This document shows, piece after piece, positions 7,082 through 14,329 of a stretch of DNA of 33,266 nucleotides (the first letter of the stretch is position 1; each line of letters starts with the position of its first letter). The notes beneath the pieces are model-generated. The model searched no databases and had not been told where the DNA came from. It saw only the letters and a list, made by a program, of their open reading frames with translations. Location: assembly GCF_015356825.1 (NCBI RefSeq), contig NZ_JAACYW010000110.1, positions 1-33,266 of the forward strand, in the 5' to 3' direction. A program made the translations under genes and the position numbers. Source of the stretch: Catenulispora rubra (GTDB lineage Bacteria > Actinomycetota > Actinomycetes > Streptomycetales > Catenulisporaceae).

Positions 7082-8857
7082 ATGACGGGGCGGCGAATAA
7101 CGGCGGTACGGATGACGGCTTGCGGCATGGTAGCCGCGGCCCTGCTGACCACCAGCGGCTGCGGCCTGTTCGGCAGCAGCTCGTCGAAGTCGTCCTCGGC
7201 CGATTCCAAGAACTCCGGCGCAGGGTCCGCCACCACCAGTTCGTCGCCGCAGGCCACGCCGCAGACCGTGGCGCAGGCGTTCCTGGACGCCTGGTCCAAG
7301 AGCGATTTCGACAGCGCCGGCAAGCTGACCGACGACGCCACCAACGCCACGGCCCGGCTGAAGGCCGTCATGGGCTCGCTGAGCCCGCAGAAGCTGACGC
7401 TGACGCTCGGTTCGCAGGAGAACGTCGCGGCCGGGGCGACCTCGGGCTCGCCGACCGGTTCGGCCACGGGTTCGGCCTCGGCCTCGGGCACGCCCAGTGC
7501 CTCGGCGTCCTCGGCTTCCAGCTCGGCCGCCACGCTGGCCCGGTTCTCCTTCACCGTCTCCGCCGACTTCGGCAACAACCTGGTCTGGGACTACTCCTCG
7601 GCGGTGAACCTGGTCCAGGGCCCGGCCGGCACGCCGGTCGTGAAGTGGAGCTCGGCGGTCATCCAGGCCCAGCTCGGCGGGACCGCGCTGATCAAGGCCG
7701 TACCGCCGAAGCAGAGCGTGGTGGACGCCGCCGGCAACCCGATCGACCTGACGAAGCACGCGAGCCTGACCTCGGCGGTGAACGCGCTGTCCACGCACGT
7801 CCCGACGAACACCCCGCCGACCCAGCTCACCGTCGAGTTCGTGGATCCCAAGACCGGCAGCCCGATCGCCCCCGGGACGATCAAGCAGCTCGGCACCGGC
7901 ACGGGCGCCGCGCCCACGGTGAAGACCTCGATCGACCCGAAGGTGCAGTCCGCGGTCGAGGCCGGGCTGAACGGGCACGTCAACGCCGGCATGGTCGCCA
8001 TCCGGCCGTCCACCGGCGAAATCCTCGGCATGGCCAGCAACGACGCCGCCGTCCCGTCCCTGGCCTACAAGGCCACCCGCGCCCCGGGCTCCACGTTCAA
8101 GGTGGTCACCACCGCGCTCGCGCTCCAGCAGGGCCTGAAGCCCACCGACCCGGTGAACTGCAGCCCCAACGCCACCGTCGAGGGCCTGACGATCAACAAC
8201 GACAAGAGCCTGCGCGGCGGCCTCTCGCCCGCCACGCTCAAGGACGCCTTCCTGGTCTCCTGCAACACCGCGTACGTCCACCTGGCCCTGGACGGCAAGC
8301 TCGGCAGCGACTACGGCGCGCTGACCAACGAGGCCAAGACCTACTTCGGCATGAACCAGAAGTGGGACCTGGGCATGGGCGCGGCCACCTACGGCACCGC
8401 CGGCGACGAGCAGGTCCCGAAGGCCGACGGCCAGGGCCTGTTCGCCCGCGAGACCTTCGGCCAGGGCAACATCACGATGTCCCCGCTGACCATGGCCTCG
8501 GTCGCCGCCACCGTGGCCACCGGCCAGTTCAAGCAGCCGATCCTGGTCCCCGGCACTCCGCAGATCAGCGCCACCCCGCTCCCCTCGGGGGTGGACAGCG
8601 AACTCATCTCCCTGATGCAGGGCGTGGTCAACTCCCCGGAGGGCACCGCCTCCACGGTGTTCCCGCACAACGTGGGCCTCGGCGCCAAGACCGGCTCCGC
8701 CGAGGCCGCCGACACCCCGACGACCGACAGTTGGATGATCGTCTTCGACAAGTCGCACGACATCGCCTTCTGCGCCTTGGTGCTCAACGGCGGTATGGGC
8801 TACCAGGCAGCGGGCCCGGCGATCAAGACGGCGCTGCAGAACTTGGGGTACATCTAG
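7082..8857 (+). CDS. Penicillin-binding protein, transpeptidase class, probable lipoprotein
   Basis: This is a 591-residue extracytoplasmic D,D-transpeptidase-like protein of peptidoglycan synthesis. The N-terminus has Arg residues, a hydrophobic stretch and SGCGLFG, which looks like a lipobox with the cysteine near residue 25, followed by a Ser-rich linker. Residues about 55-150 resemble the NTF2-like N-terminal domain of MecA-type PBPs. The transpeptidase domain has all three motifs: Ser337-x-x-Lys340 (GSTFK), Ser393-Cys-Asn395, and Lys536-Thr-Gly (AKTGSAE). A Ser/Gly/Ala low-complexity insert lies near residues 120-145. ATG 7082 follows GGGGAG. TGTAAT at 7024-7029 could be the -10. It is a single gene, with no FtsW/RodA partner nearby. 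The precise role (division, sporulation or beta-lactam tolerance) cannot be read from the sequence. Confidence 0.9.
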   Translation: MTGRRITAVRMTACGMVAAALLTTSGCGLFGSSSSKSSSADSKNSGAGSATTSSSPQATPQTVAQAFLDAWSKSDFDSAGKLTDDATNATARLKAVMGSLSPQKLTLTLGSQENVAAGATSGSPTGSATGSASASGTPSASASSASSSAATLARFSFTVSADFGNNLVWDYSSAVNLVQGPAGTPVVKWSSAVIQAQLGGTALIKAVPPKQSVVDAAGNPIDLTKHASLTSAVNALSTHVPTNTPPTQLTVEFVDPKTGSPIAPGTIKQLGTGTGAAPTVKTSIDPKVQSAVEAGLNGHVNAGMVAIRPSTGEILGMASNDAAVPSLAYKATRAPGSTFKVVTTALALQQGLKPTDPVNCSPNATVEGLTINNDKSLRGGLSPATLKDAFLVSCNTAYVHLALDGKLGSDYGALTNEAKTYFGMNQKWDLGMGAATYGTAGDEQVPKADGQGLFARETFGQGNITMSPLTMASVAATVATGQFKQPILVPGTPQISATPLPSGVDSELISLMQGVVNSPEGTASTVFPHNVGLGAKTGSAEAADTPTTDSWMIVFDKSHDIAFCALVLNGGMGYQAAGPAIKTALQNLGYI

Positions 8858-8890
8858 ATCTGGGTACATCCCAATCCAGGAGATCGGCAT

Positions 8891-9802
8891 TCACCGGCGC
8901 CACACTCCCAGCCGACATGGCACTCCGCCGTAGGTGACGTGATCCGCGCTCGCGCCGGTGTGCTCCCAGCGGTCGGCGAGGAGCTCGAAGAAGCGATCGT
9001 CGGCGGTGGAGCCTCCGGCCTCCTGACCGGCGTAGATCAGCATGTCGCCGCGGTAGGCGGTGACGGCGCGGGCGGCCCAGGGGTCGTTGTTGTTGGGCCA
9101 GCACAGGAAGAGCGCGCGGTCGGCGTGCCGGGCCGCGACGCTGTCGTCGCCGGGCTCGACGGCCGTATAGGCGCGCTTGGCGTAGCCGTTGGCGGTGGAG
9201 GCCGGGAACGGGTCGTAGGCGACGGTGTCGATGCCGGCGGCGCGCATCAGCCAGGCCCAGTAACCGCCGCCGGCGCCGGGTTCGACGACGCCGCGCGCGC
9301 CGACGGTCGCGCGGATCCACGCGATGTCGCCGGGGCTGGGGATCGACCAGCTGTAGCGGCGGCTCAACGCGGCGCGGTCGAGCCCTGCGACGACCGCGCG
9401 CTCGCGGACCTCGGCCGGGGCGGACAGCCACATGGTGGTGGGGCCGGTGATGCCGCCGCGGGTTTCGGTCGGGAGGTTGCGGATGATCTGCCAGTAAGGG
9501 TTGGCGGGGGTGTCGGTGTTGGCCGGGTCAGCCGGGTCGGCAGGGTCGGCGGCGGCGGTCGCGGACAGCGGCGGGAACACGAGCGCGGGGCCGAAGGCGC
9601 GCGGGGTGGCTAGGGCGAGGGCGGTCAGGTCGGCGGCCAGGGTCGCCAGCTCAGCGTCGGAGAGGATGCCGTCGGGCGCGGTGGTGGCAGCGGCGGGGCC
9701 AGTGCTGGTGTCGACGCTGGTGCTGGTGTCGAGCGCGCTGGCGGTGGCGGCGGCTTCGGCCGGTCCGGCGCTCCCGGGACGTGTGTTCTCAGCATTCAGC
9801 AT
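8891..9802 (-). CDS. SAM-dependent methyltransferase-like protein of unknown function
   Basis: The 303-residue protein starts at ATG 9802, preceded by GGGGGA at good spacing; an in-frame TTG at 9823 is less likely. The first 100 or so residues are low-complexity, with Ala/Thr/Ser runs and a repeated DPADPA stretch. The C-terminal domain has VVEPGAGGGYWAWLMRAAG followed by VAYDPFP, which fits motif I and the acidic end of strand 2 of a class I methyltransferase. ALFLCWPNNNDPWA is in the motif IV position. The block YSWSIPSPGDIAWI before motif I is a marker of this uncharacterised family. It converges on the PBP gene. Whether it binds SAM or is a catalytically changed relative is open. Confidence 0.7.
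   Translation of the reverse strand: MLNAENTRPGSAGPAEAAATASALDTSTSVDTSTGPAAATTAPDGILSDAELATLAADLTALALATPRAFGPALVFPPLSATAAADPADPADPANTDTPANPYWQIIRNLPTETRGGITGPTTMWLSAPAEVRERAVVAGLDRAALSRRYSWSIPSPGDIAWIRATVGARGVVEPGAGGGYWAWLMRAAGIDTVAYDPFPASTANGYAKRAYTAVEPGDDSVAARHADRALFLCWPNNNDPWAARAVTAYRGDMLIYAGQEAGGSTADDRFFELLADRWEHTGASADHVTYGGVPCRLGVWRR
9522..9548. repeat. Three 9-bp units in the methyltransferase-like gene linker
   Basis: Units GCCGGGTCA, GCCGGGTCG and GCAGGGTCG run in tandem. On the minus strand they encode the repeated Asp-Pro-Ala of the low-complexity linker. Three-codon units keep the frame. Confidence 0.7.
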
Positions 9803-9865
9803 GTGTTCCCCCGTGTCGTCCAACCCTGTGCTCCGGCAACAAAAGCTACCGGCTCCGGCGTGCGC

Positions 9866-10261
9866 TCAAGCCTCGGCCATCCAAGGAAACGGCGCCCGAT
9901 CCGGCTCCACCCACCCGCTCCGGGCCGCAGCCGAGGCCAGCACCGTCGAGGAGTAGAACCGCGTCAGCAACCGCTTGTCCAGCAACGCGTCGTTGGCCTC
10001 GATGAACGTCCCGAAGTCATCCGTCGGATGCTCGGCAGCGTGATACCCGACCGCCTGCACCCACGCGCGGCTGATCGTGGCGTTGTACTTCTGCGGGACT
10101 CCGGCGTAGCGCGCCGTCTCCCGAATCCCGTCGCTCACCACGGCTATCGCCTCGTCGACGCCGTGCTGCCGCACCGCCAGCCACGTGACGTGGATGTGCT
10201 GCCGGTGCCCGAAGCCCTTGCCGTCGGCCGTCACCTGCTCGAACAGCTCCTGAAAGCTCAT
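9866..10261 (-). CDS. Small conserved-looking protein of unknown function, coupled to a MarR regulator
   Basis: This is a 131-residue protein starting at ATG 10261, whose start overlaps the MarR stop by 4 bp (ATGA). It has several histidines in FGHRQHIHVTWLAV and VGYHAAEHPTDDFG, then a C-terminal stretch LLDKRLLTRFYSSTVLASAAA and a Trp/Pro-rich end (WVEPDRAPFPWM). There is no signal peptide or membrane span. The clustered His residues could bind metal, but no known motif matches. Coupling to a MarR-family regulator suggests it is co-expressed with, and perhaps controlled by, that regulator. I do not recognise a characterised family. Confidence 0.78.
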   Translation of the reverse strand: MSFQELFEQVTADGKGFGHRQHIHVTWLAVRQHGVDEAIAVVSDGIRETARYAGVPQKYNATISRAWVQAVGYHAAEHPTDDFGTFIEANDALLDKRLLTRFYSSTVLASAAARSGWVEPDRAPFPWMAEA

Positions 10262-10722
10262 CGCGAAACCTCCGTCAACGCGCGCAGCACTTCGTAGAAG
10301 GCTGCGACCTTCTCCCGATCCAGATCCGCGAGCGCACGCTCCTCCAACTCCCCGATCGTCCGCGAGATGGCGTCGGCCGTGGACCGACCCGACTCCGTCA
10401 GCTCGATCAGCACCGACCGCCGGTCGCCGGCAAGGCTCCCGCGCGTGATGTGCCCGCGACGCTCCAGGCGGTCCAGGACGCCGGTCAGGGTCGTCGGCTT
10501 GCTCCCGATCGCGGCGCCGAGCTCCGACACCGTGCGGGCGCGGCCGTCGGCGAGGTTCGCCAAGGCGTTGGTCTCCGACGGTGTGAGGTCCAGGTCGACC
10601 AGTTCTGTCGCCAGCGTCTGCAACGTGGCGTGCGTGGCGCGCTGGAGGGCCAGCAGGGCTGAGCCCTCCGATGATACGGATCCGTTCTTCACGAAACCGA
10701 ATAATACTGTTCCGTAGTACAT
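10258..10722 (-). CDS. MarR-family transcriptional regulator
   Basis: This is a winged-helix regulator of about 154 residues. The MarR core is visible: LTPSETNALANLADGRARTVSELGAAIG, then KPTTLTGVLDRLERRGHITRG (recognition helix), DRRSVLIELTESGRSTADAI (wing with the conserved D-R-R) and a C-terminal dimer helix. ATG 10722 with AAGGGTGG upstream is chosen. The frame is open to GTG 10740 and a GTG at 10692 is also possible. The upstream 60 bp also carries the promoter of the rightward GntR operon, so the two transcripts start face to back in overlapping DNA. It is co-translated with the small gene that follows. Confidence 0.85.
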   Translation of the reverse strand: MYYGTVLFGFVKNGSVSSEGSALLALQRATHATLQTLATELVDLDLTPSETNALANLADGRARTVSELGAAIGSKPTTLTGVLDRLERRGHITRGSLAGDRRSVLIELTESGRSTADAISRTIGELEERALADLDREKVAAFYEVLRALTEVSR

Positions 10723-10733
10723 GGACGCCACCC

Positions 10734-10762
10734 TTGACACTCCGCAACCCAGAACCTCTAAT
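10734..10762 (+). promoter_or_regulatory. Near-consensus sigma-70 promoter of the GntR-ABC operon
   Basis: TTGACA (10734-10739), a 17-base spacer, then TCTAAT (10757-10762). This is one of the best housekeeping promoters in the window. It overlaps the start region of the divergent MarR gene. Confidence 0.75.
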
Positions 10763-10765
10763 GTG

Positions 10766-10777
10766 CTAGGAACCTAG
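10766..10777. promoter_or_regulatory. Operator-like inverted repeat just after the -10
   Basis: CTAGGAACCTAG has two 5-bp arms around AA and covers the expected transcription start. Its position, and the GntR gene 16 bp downstream, point to autoregulation by that protein (inference). Confidence 0.55.
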
Positions 10778-10793
10778 TTGAATAGAGGAATCA

Positions 10794-11237
10794 GTGATCG
10801 AGTTCCACCTGGACCCGCACTCCGGCGTCGCGCCCTACCTGCAGATCGTGCAGCAGGTCCGCCGGGCGCTGCTGCTGGGACTGCTGGCCGAGGGGGACCG
10901 GCTCCCCACCGTCAAACAAGTGGTCGCCAAGATCGCGATCAACCCCAACACCGTGCTGAAGGCGTACCGCGACCTGGAGCGCCAGGGCCTGGTGACCCCG
11001 CGCCCGGGCCTGGGCACGTTCGTCACCAAAACCCTCGCGCCGGGCCCGCCGCCCGAGCACGAGCCGCTGCGCCGGGAGTTGCAGGCCTGGCTGGAGCACG
11101 CGCGCACCGCCGGCCTCACCACGGCCGGCGTCGAAGCCCTTTTCCACACTGTCTTCCACGACTTCAGCGACTTCAGCGACTTCCGCGGCTCCACTGACTT
11201 CACCGACTCCACCGAAGAGGCCGAAGAGGAACCATGA
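10794..11237 (+). CDS. GntR-family regulator, YtrA type
   Basis: This is a 147-residue regulator starting at GTG 10794 with AGAGGAA upstream. The winged helix fills the first 75 residues: GVAPYLQIVQQVRRALLLGLLAEGDRLPTVKQVVAKIAINPNTVLKAYRDLERQGLVTPRPGLGTFV. The effector part is short, as in the YtrA subfamily, which typically controls adjacent ABC transporter genes. The last 25 or so residues are a repeat-derived tail (DFSDFSDF, then Ser/Thr/Asp/Glu-rich). The stop overlaps the ABC ATPase start by 4 bp. It probably represses its own operon through the palindrome at 10766-10777, with relief by an unknown, perhaps cell-wall-active, signal as in other YtrA systems. Confidence 0.88.
   Translation: MIEFHLDPHSGVAPYLQIVQQVRRALLLGLLAEGDRLPTVKQVVAKIAINPNTVLKAYRDLERQGLVTPRPGLGTFVTKTLAPGPPPEHEPLRRELQAWLEHARTAGLTTAGVEALFHTVFHDFSDFSDFRGSTDFTDSTEEAEEEP
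11160..11186. repeat. 9-bp tandem repeat in the GntR tail
   Basis: GACTTCAGC, GACTTCAGC, GACTTCCGC in tandem, encoding Asp-Phe-Ser units near the C-terminus of the GntR protein. Related but decayed units continue to about 11210. Confidence 0.75.
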
Positions 11238-12085
11238 CCGCGATCATCGAGGCGCAGGGCCTGAGCAAGCGCTACGGCGCGCGCCCGGCGCTGACCGACT
11301 GCACGCTGCACATCCCGCCGGGGCACGTGGTCGGGCTGGTCGGCCCGAACGGCGCGGGCAAGTCCACGCTGCTCAAGCTCGCCTGCGGTCTGCTGGCTCC
11401 GACGTCCGGGAGCCTGGCGGTGTTGGGCGGGCGGCCCGGGGCGGGTCCGGAGCAGATAGCGAAGGTGGCGTTCGTCGCGCAGGACGCGCCGGTGTACGCG
11501 CACTTGTCGGTCGCCGACCATCTGCGGCTCGGGGCGCACCTGAATCCGCGCTGGGACCGGGCGTTCGCCGAGGCTCGCGTCGACAGTCTGGGGCTGGATC
11601 CCAAGCAGAAGGCCGGGAAGCTCTCCGGCGGGCAGCGTGCGCAGTTGGCGCTGACGCTGGCGACCGGCAAGCGTCCGGATCTGTTGCTGCTGGACGAGCC
11701 GGTGGCCAGTCTGGATCCGCTGGCGCGGCGGGACTTTCTCAGGCATCTGATGGAGACGGTCGCGGAGGAGGGCACGAGCGTGGTCCTGTCCTCGCACCTG
11801 ATATCGGATCTGGAGCGGGTCTGCGACTACCTGATCGTGCTGGCCGGGTCGCGGGTGCGGCTGGCCGGCGAGGTGGACGAGCTCACGGCGAGCCATCACC
11901 GGATCATCACGGCGCGGCGCGAGGCGGACTCGCTGCCGTCAGGGCTCGAAGTCATCTCCGCCGCGCACGCCGAGCGGCAGTCGACGTTCGTGGTGCACGG
12001 GGCGCCGGGGCCGGCCGACGACTGGGCCGTCGAGCCGCTGGGGATGGAAGACCTGGCGTTGACCTATATGGAGGCGGCACGATGA
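11234..12085 (+). CDS. ABC transporter ATP-binding protein
   Basis: This is a 283-residue ATPase of the drug or lipid exporter type (YtrB/CcmA-like). Walker A is GPNGAGKST (about 37-45), followed by a Q-loop in VAFVAQDAP, the signature LSGGQRAQLALTLA, Walker B LLLLDEPVASLDPLA and the H-loop VVLSSHLISDLE. The C-terminal 80 residues after the ATPase core are variable (VRLAGEVDELTASH onward) and typical of this group. ATGA overlaps join it to the GntR gene before and the permease gene after, so the three form one translationally coupled operon. Export or membrane stress relief is likely; the substrate is not known. Confidence 0.92.
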   Translation: MTAIIEAQGLSKRYGARPALTDCTLHIPPGHVVGLVGPNGAGKSTLLKLACGLLAPTSGSLAVLGGRPGAGPEQIAKVAFVAQDAPVYAHLSVADHLRLGAHLNPRWDRAFAEARVDSLGLDPKQKAGKLSGGQRAQLALTLATGKRPDLLLLDEPVASLDPLARRDFLRHLMETVAEEGTSVVLSSHLISDLERVCDYLIVLAGSRVRLAGEVDELTASHHRIITARREADSLPSGLEVISAAHAERQSTFVVHGAPGPADDWAVEPLGMEDLALTYMEAAR

Positions 12086-13092
12086 TATGGCTGACCTGGC
12101 GCCAGCTGCGTCCCACGCTGATCACCGCGGCGGTGCTGCTCGGGGTGGCCGCGGTGTACTTCGTCATCACCGGGGAGCACATCCGGCACACGTATTCCTC
12201 CGATCTGAGCACGTGTCGGTCGAACTGCGCGCAGGTGCTCGACAACTTCGCCGGCTCCTATCAGAATCTGCGGGCTCTGATCCAGCTCGTCGTGCATGCC
12301 GTGCCGGCCTTGATCGGGATCTTCTGGGGTGCGCCGCTGATCGCCGCGGAGTTCGAGCGCGGGACGCATCGGATGGCGTGGAACCAGTCGGTCACGCCGA
12401 CGCGGTGGCTGGCGTTCAAGCTGGCCGGCGGGGCGTTGGCGTCGGCTGTCGCGGCCGGGGTTCTCAGCCTGCTGTTCACGTGGTGGGCCGGGCCGCAGGA
12501 CAAGATCGACGCCAGTCCTTTCGACTGGAATGTCTTCGGGACGCGCGATATCACGCCGGTCGGGTATGCGTTGTTCGCGTTCGCGCTTGGCGCGCTGCTC
12601 GGTCTGCTGACCCGTCGGGGTGTGCTGACGGCGATGGCGTTGACGGTCGCGGTGTACGTCGGGGTGCAGGTCGTTGTGGCAACGCAGATCCGGCCGCACA
12701 TCATGCCGACGCAGACGATGTCGGTGTCGGTGGACGCGCAGTTGCTGAGCCATCCGGTCGATACGACGATCACCGGCTCGGCGTCGGGGCCGACGGTCAC
12801 GTTCAAGGTCAAGGCGCCGGCTGGGTCTTGGAAGCTGTCGCAGACTCCTGTCGTGGACGGCTCGGGGGCCAAGCTGCCGATGAGTGCGGTTCAGAACTGC
12901 ATCGAGGGTCCCGTGCAGAGCCAAAGCGATCTCGCGAACTGCCTGGCGCCGTACAACCCGCACGTCGGCGTCCGATACGATCCCGCCTCCGACTTCTGGC
13001 CGTTGCAGTGGTATGAAACAGGGATCTATGTCGCCCTGGCCGGGGTGCTCGCGGGGCTCTGCTTCTGGCGGATCCGGGGGCACCGCGACTGA
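12082..13092 (+). CDS. ABC transporter permease
   Basis: This is a 336-residue membrane protein, the partner of the preceding ATPase. Predicted helices: about 12-30 (LITAAVLLGVAAVYFVI), 65-90 (LIQLVVHAVPALIGIFWGAPLI), 108-130, 155-175 (GYALFAFALGALLGLL), 180-200 and a last one near 312-330 (IYVALAGVLAGLCFW). A large extracytoplasmic loop of about 110 residues, containing two cysteines, lies between the fifth and last helices. EFERGTHRMAWNQSVTPTRWLAFKLAGG is the cytoplasmic coupling segment typical of ABC-2-like permeases. It is the last gene of the operon, 29 bp before the hydrolase gene. Confidence 0.85.
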   Translation: MIWLTWRQLRPTLITAAVLLGVAAVYFVITGEHIRHTYSSDLSTCRSNCAQVLDNFAGSYQNLRALIQLVVHAVPALIGIFWGAPLIAAEFERGTHRMAWNQSVTPTRWLAFKLAGGALASAVAAGVLSLLFTWWAGPQDKIDASPFDWNVFGTRDITPVGYALFAFALGALLGLLTRRGVLTAMALTVAVYVGVQVVVATQIRPHIMPTQTMSVSVDAQLLSHPVDTTITGSASGPTVTFKVKAPAGSWKLSQTPVVDGSGAKLPMSAVQNCIEGPVQSQSDLANCLAPYNPHVGVRYDPASDFWPLQWYETGIYVALAGVLAGLCFWRIRGHRD

Positions 13093-13121
13093 GGCGCGGG
13101 GCGGGGATTCAGGAGGCCGCG

Positions 13122-13910
13122 ATGGCGCTGATCGAGACGAGTGACGGCTACACCTTGTGGTACGAGGCGGCCGGGCCGCTGGACGCCGCCGGGATCGTCT
13201 TCCCGGTGCGGTACCGGGCGGAGTTCGCGACGCTGGGGGCGGCGTTGGCGGAGACGTACCGGGTGGTGCGCTACAAGCCGCGGCGGGTCGTCGGGGAGAT
13301 CGAGGAGGAGCCGGGCGCGGGCGGGGCGTGGCAGGGCCCTGACTGCACGGTGTACCCGACGCAGATGGAGGTCGCGGACCTGCACGCGGTCGCCGACGCG
13401 GCGGGGCTGGACGGCTTCGTCCTGGCGGGCTACTCGGGGATGGCGGCCCTGGCCGGGTTCCTGGCCCCGCTCAGCCACCGCACCCGCGGCCTGCTGGTCG
13501 GCGGCTTCCCCCTGCTGGCGGACTTCGACTACTGGCTCGGCTTCGAGGAGGGCGCCCGCGCCGCGCTGATCCAGGCGGGCCTCCCGCACCAGGCCGGCGA
13601 CCACCACCTGGGGCGCCTGATGTTCCGCCAGTGGGCCGCCCGCGACGACCGCGCCGCGCTCGCGGCCCTCCCCGGCCCGAAGATCCTGTGGTACGGCAGC
13701 CAGGACTGCGACCCGGAGTGCCGCATGGCCACCCGCACCGGCGCCGCCGCCATCGCCCGCCACGACCACGCCGACGAACCGGAGCTGCGCGACCTCGGCT
13801 TCGAGGTGGTCGAGGTGGCCGGACACGACCACATCGGCGCGCTCGCGGAGGTGGATGTGGTGCTGCCGCGGCTGGCGGCGGCGCTGGCGGGGACGGGGAG
13901 TCGGTGGTGA
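13122..13910 (+). CDS. Alpha/beta-hydrolase fold protein
   Basis: The 262-residue protein starts at ATG 13122 with GGAGG upstream. The candidate nucleophile elbow is VLAGYSGMA (Ser105), where the usual final Gly of GxSxG is Met. A candidate acid is in WYGSQDCDPE and the candidate His is in VAGHDHIGAL near the C-terminus. The N-terminal TSDGYTLWYEAAGP and a short cap region fit small esterase/hydrolase relatives. It follows the ABC operon by 29 bp and could be read through from it. The substrate is unknown. Confidence 0.78.
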   Translation: MALIETSDGYTLWYEAAGPLDAAGIVFPVRYRAEFATLGAALAETYRVVRYKPRRVVGEIEEEPGAGGAWQGPDCTVYPTQMEVADLHAVADAAGLDGFVLAGYSGMAALAGFLAPLSHRTRGLLVGGFPLLADFDYWLGFEEGARAALIQAGLPHQAGDHHLGRLMFRQWAARDDRAALAALPGPKILWYGSQDCDPECRMATRTGAAAIARHDHADEPELRDLGFEVVEVAGHDHIGALAEVDVVLPRLAAALAGTGSRW

Positions 13911-14071
13911 CGGGGCGCGCGGCTCGGTGAGGGGCAGGCTGAGCGCGCGACACGCGAGCGCAGACAGCCGAGCGCAGGCATGCGGTGGCGTGGCCGAGCG
14001 CGGGGCGGCTAGGCTCGCTGAGCGGGAAGATCAGGCAGGCGGTGCGGCAAGACAGAGCAGTCAGACACGCA

Positions 14072-14101
14072 ACTCGATGCGAGGCAAGCTGGGCGCAGGG
14101 C
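14072..14101. repeat. First copy of a 30-bp direct repeat
   Basis: Begins ACTCGATGCGAGGCAAGCTG and matches the copy at 14235-14264 with three differences in 30 bases. It is 163 bp from the second copy, within the non-coding tract. Confidence 0.7.
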
Positions 14102-14234
14102 ATACGTGCGGGGCCAGCGCAAACTCAGCGGCGCGGCGCTGGCAAAGCGGCGGCTGGCGCGGCGCCGGGCAAGTGCGGCAGGTGCGGGCCGAATGCAATG
14201 CGGAGCTGCGCGGCGAGGTGCGGTCAGGCGCGCT

Positions 14235-14264
14235 ACTCGGTGCGAGGCAAGCTGAGCGCGGGGC
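14235..14264. repeat. Second copy of the 30-bp direct repeat
   Basis: Begins ACTCGGTGCGAGGCAAGCTG. Differences from the first copy are all purine transitions. It lies 66 bp before the SagB-type gene start. Confidence 0.7.
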
Positions 14265-14329
14265 GTGCTGGTGTCGGCCGGTCGCAAACTGCGTTGCCGC
14301 GTCGAGCTGCGGCGAGGTATAGATCGAGC

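Larger units (their letters stand above)
13911..14329. other. Non-coding 419-bp tract with degenerate GAGCGC-rich repeats
   Basis: Frames run open here, but their translations are Arg/Ala/Gly-rich with no family features, and codon bias differs from neighbours. The plus strand is purine- and G-rich, with many GCGAG, GAGCGC and GGCAAG words. One unit of about 30 bp is present twice (see the repeat entries). No promoter or hairpin stands out. Confidence 0.6.

Noticed and set aside
7037..8890. Long minus-strand frame over the penicillin-binding protein gene
   Set aside because: Antisense shadow. The plus strand has the SxxK, SxN and KTG motifs and a ribosome site.
10262..10747. N-terminal extension of the His-rich small protein upstream of 10261
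   Set aside because: The extension is read out of frame through the MarR gene. The ATGA overlap marks the true start.
14072..14264. Pair of 30-bp repeats as a CRISPR array
   Set aside because: There are only two imperfect copies, 163 bp apart, with no further units and no cas genes.
13985..14329. N-terminal extension of the SagB-type protein to 606 residues
   Set aside because: The extra 115 residues come from the repeat tract and are Arg/Ala-rich. The family's normal length is reached with ATG 14330.
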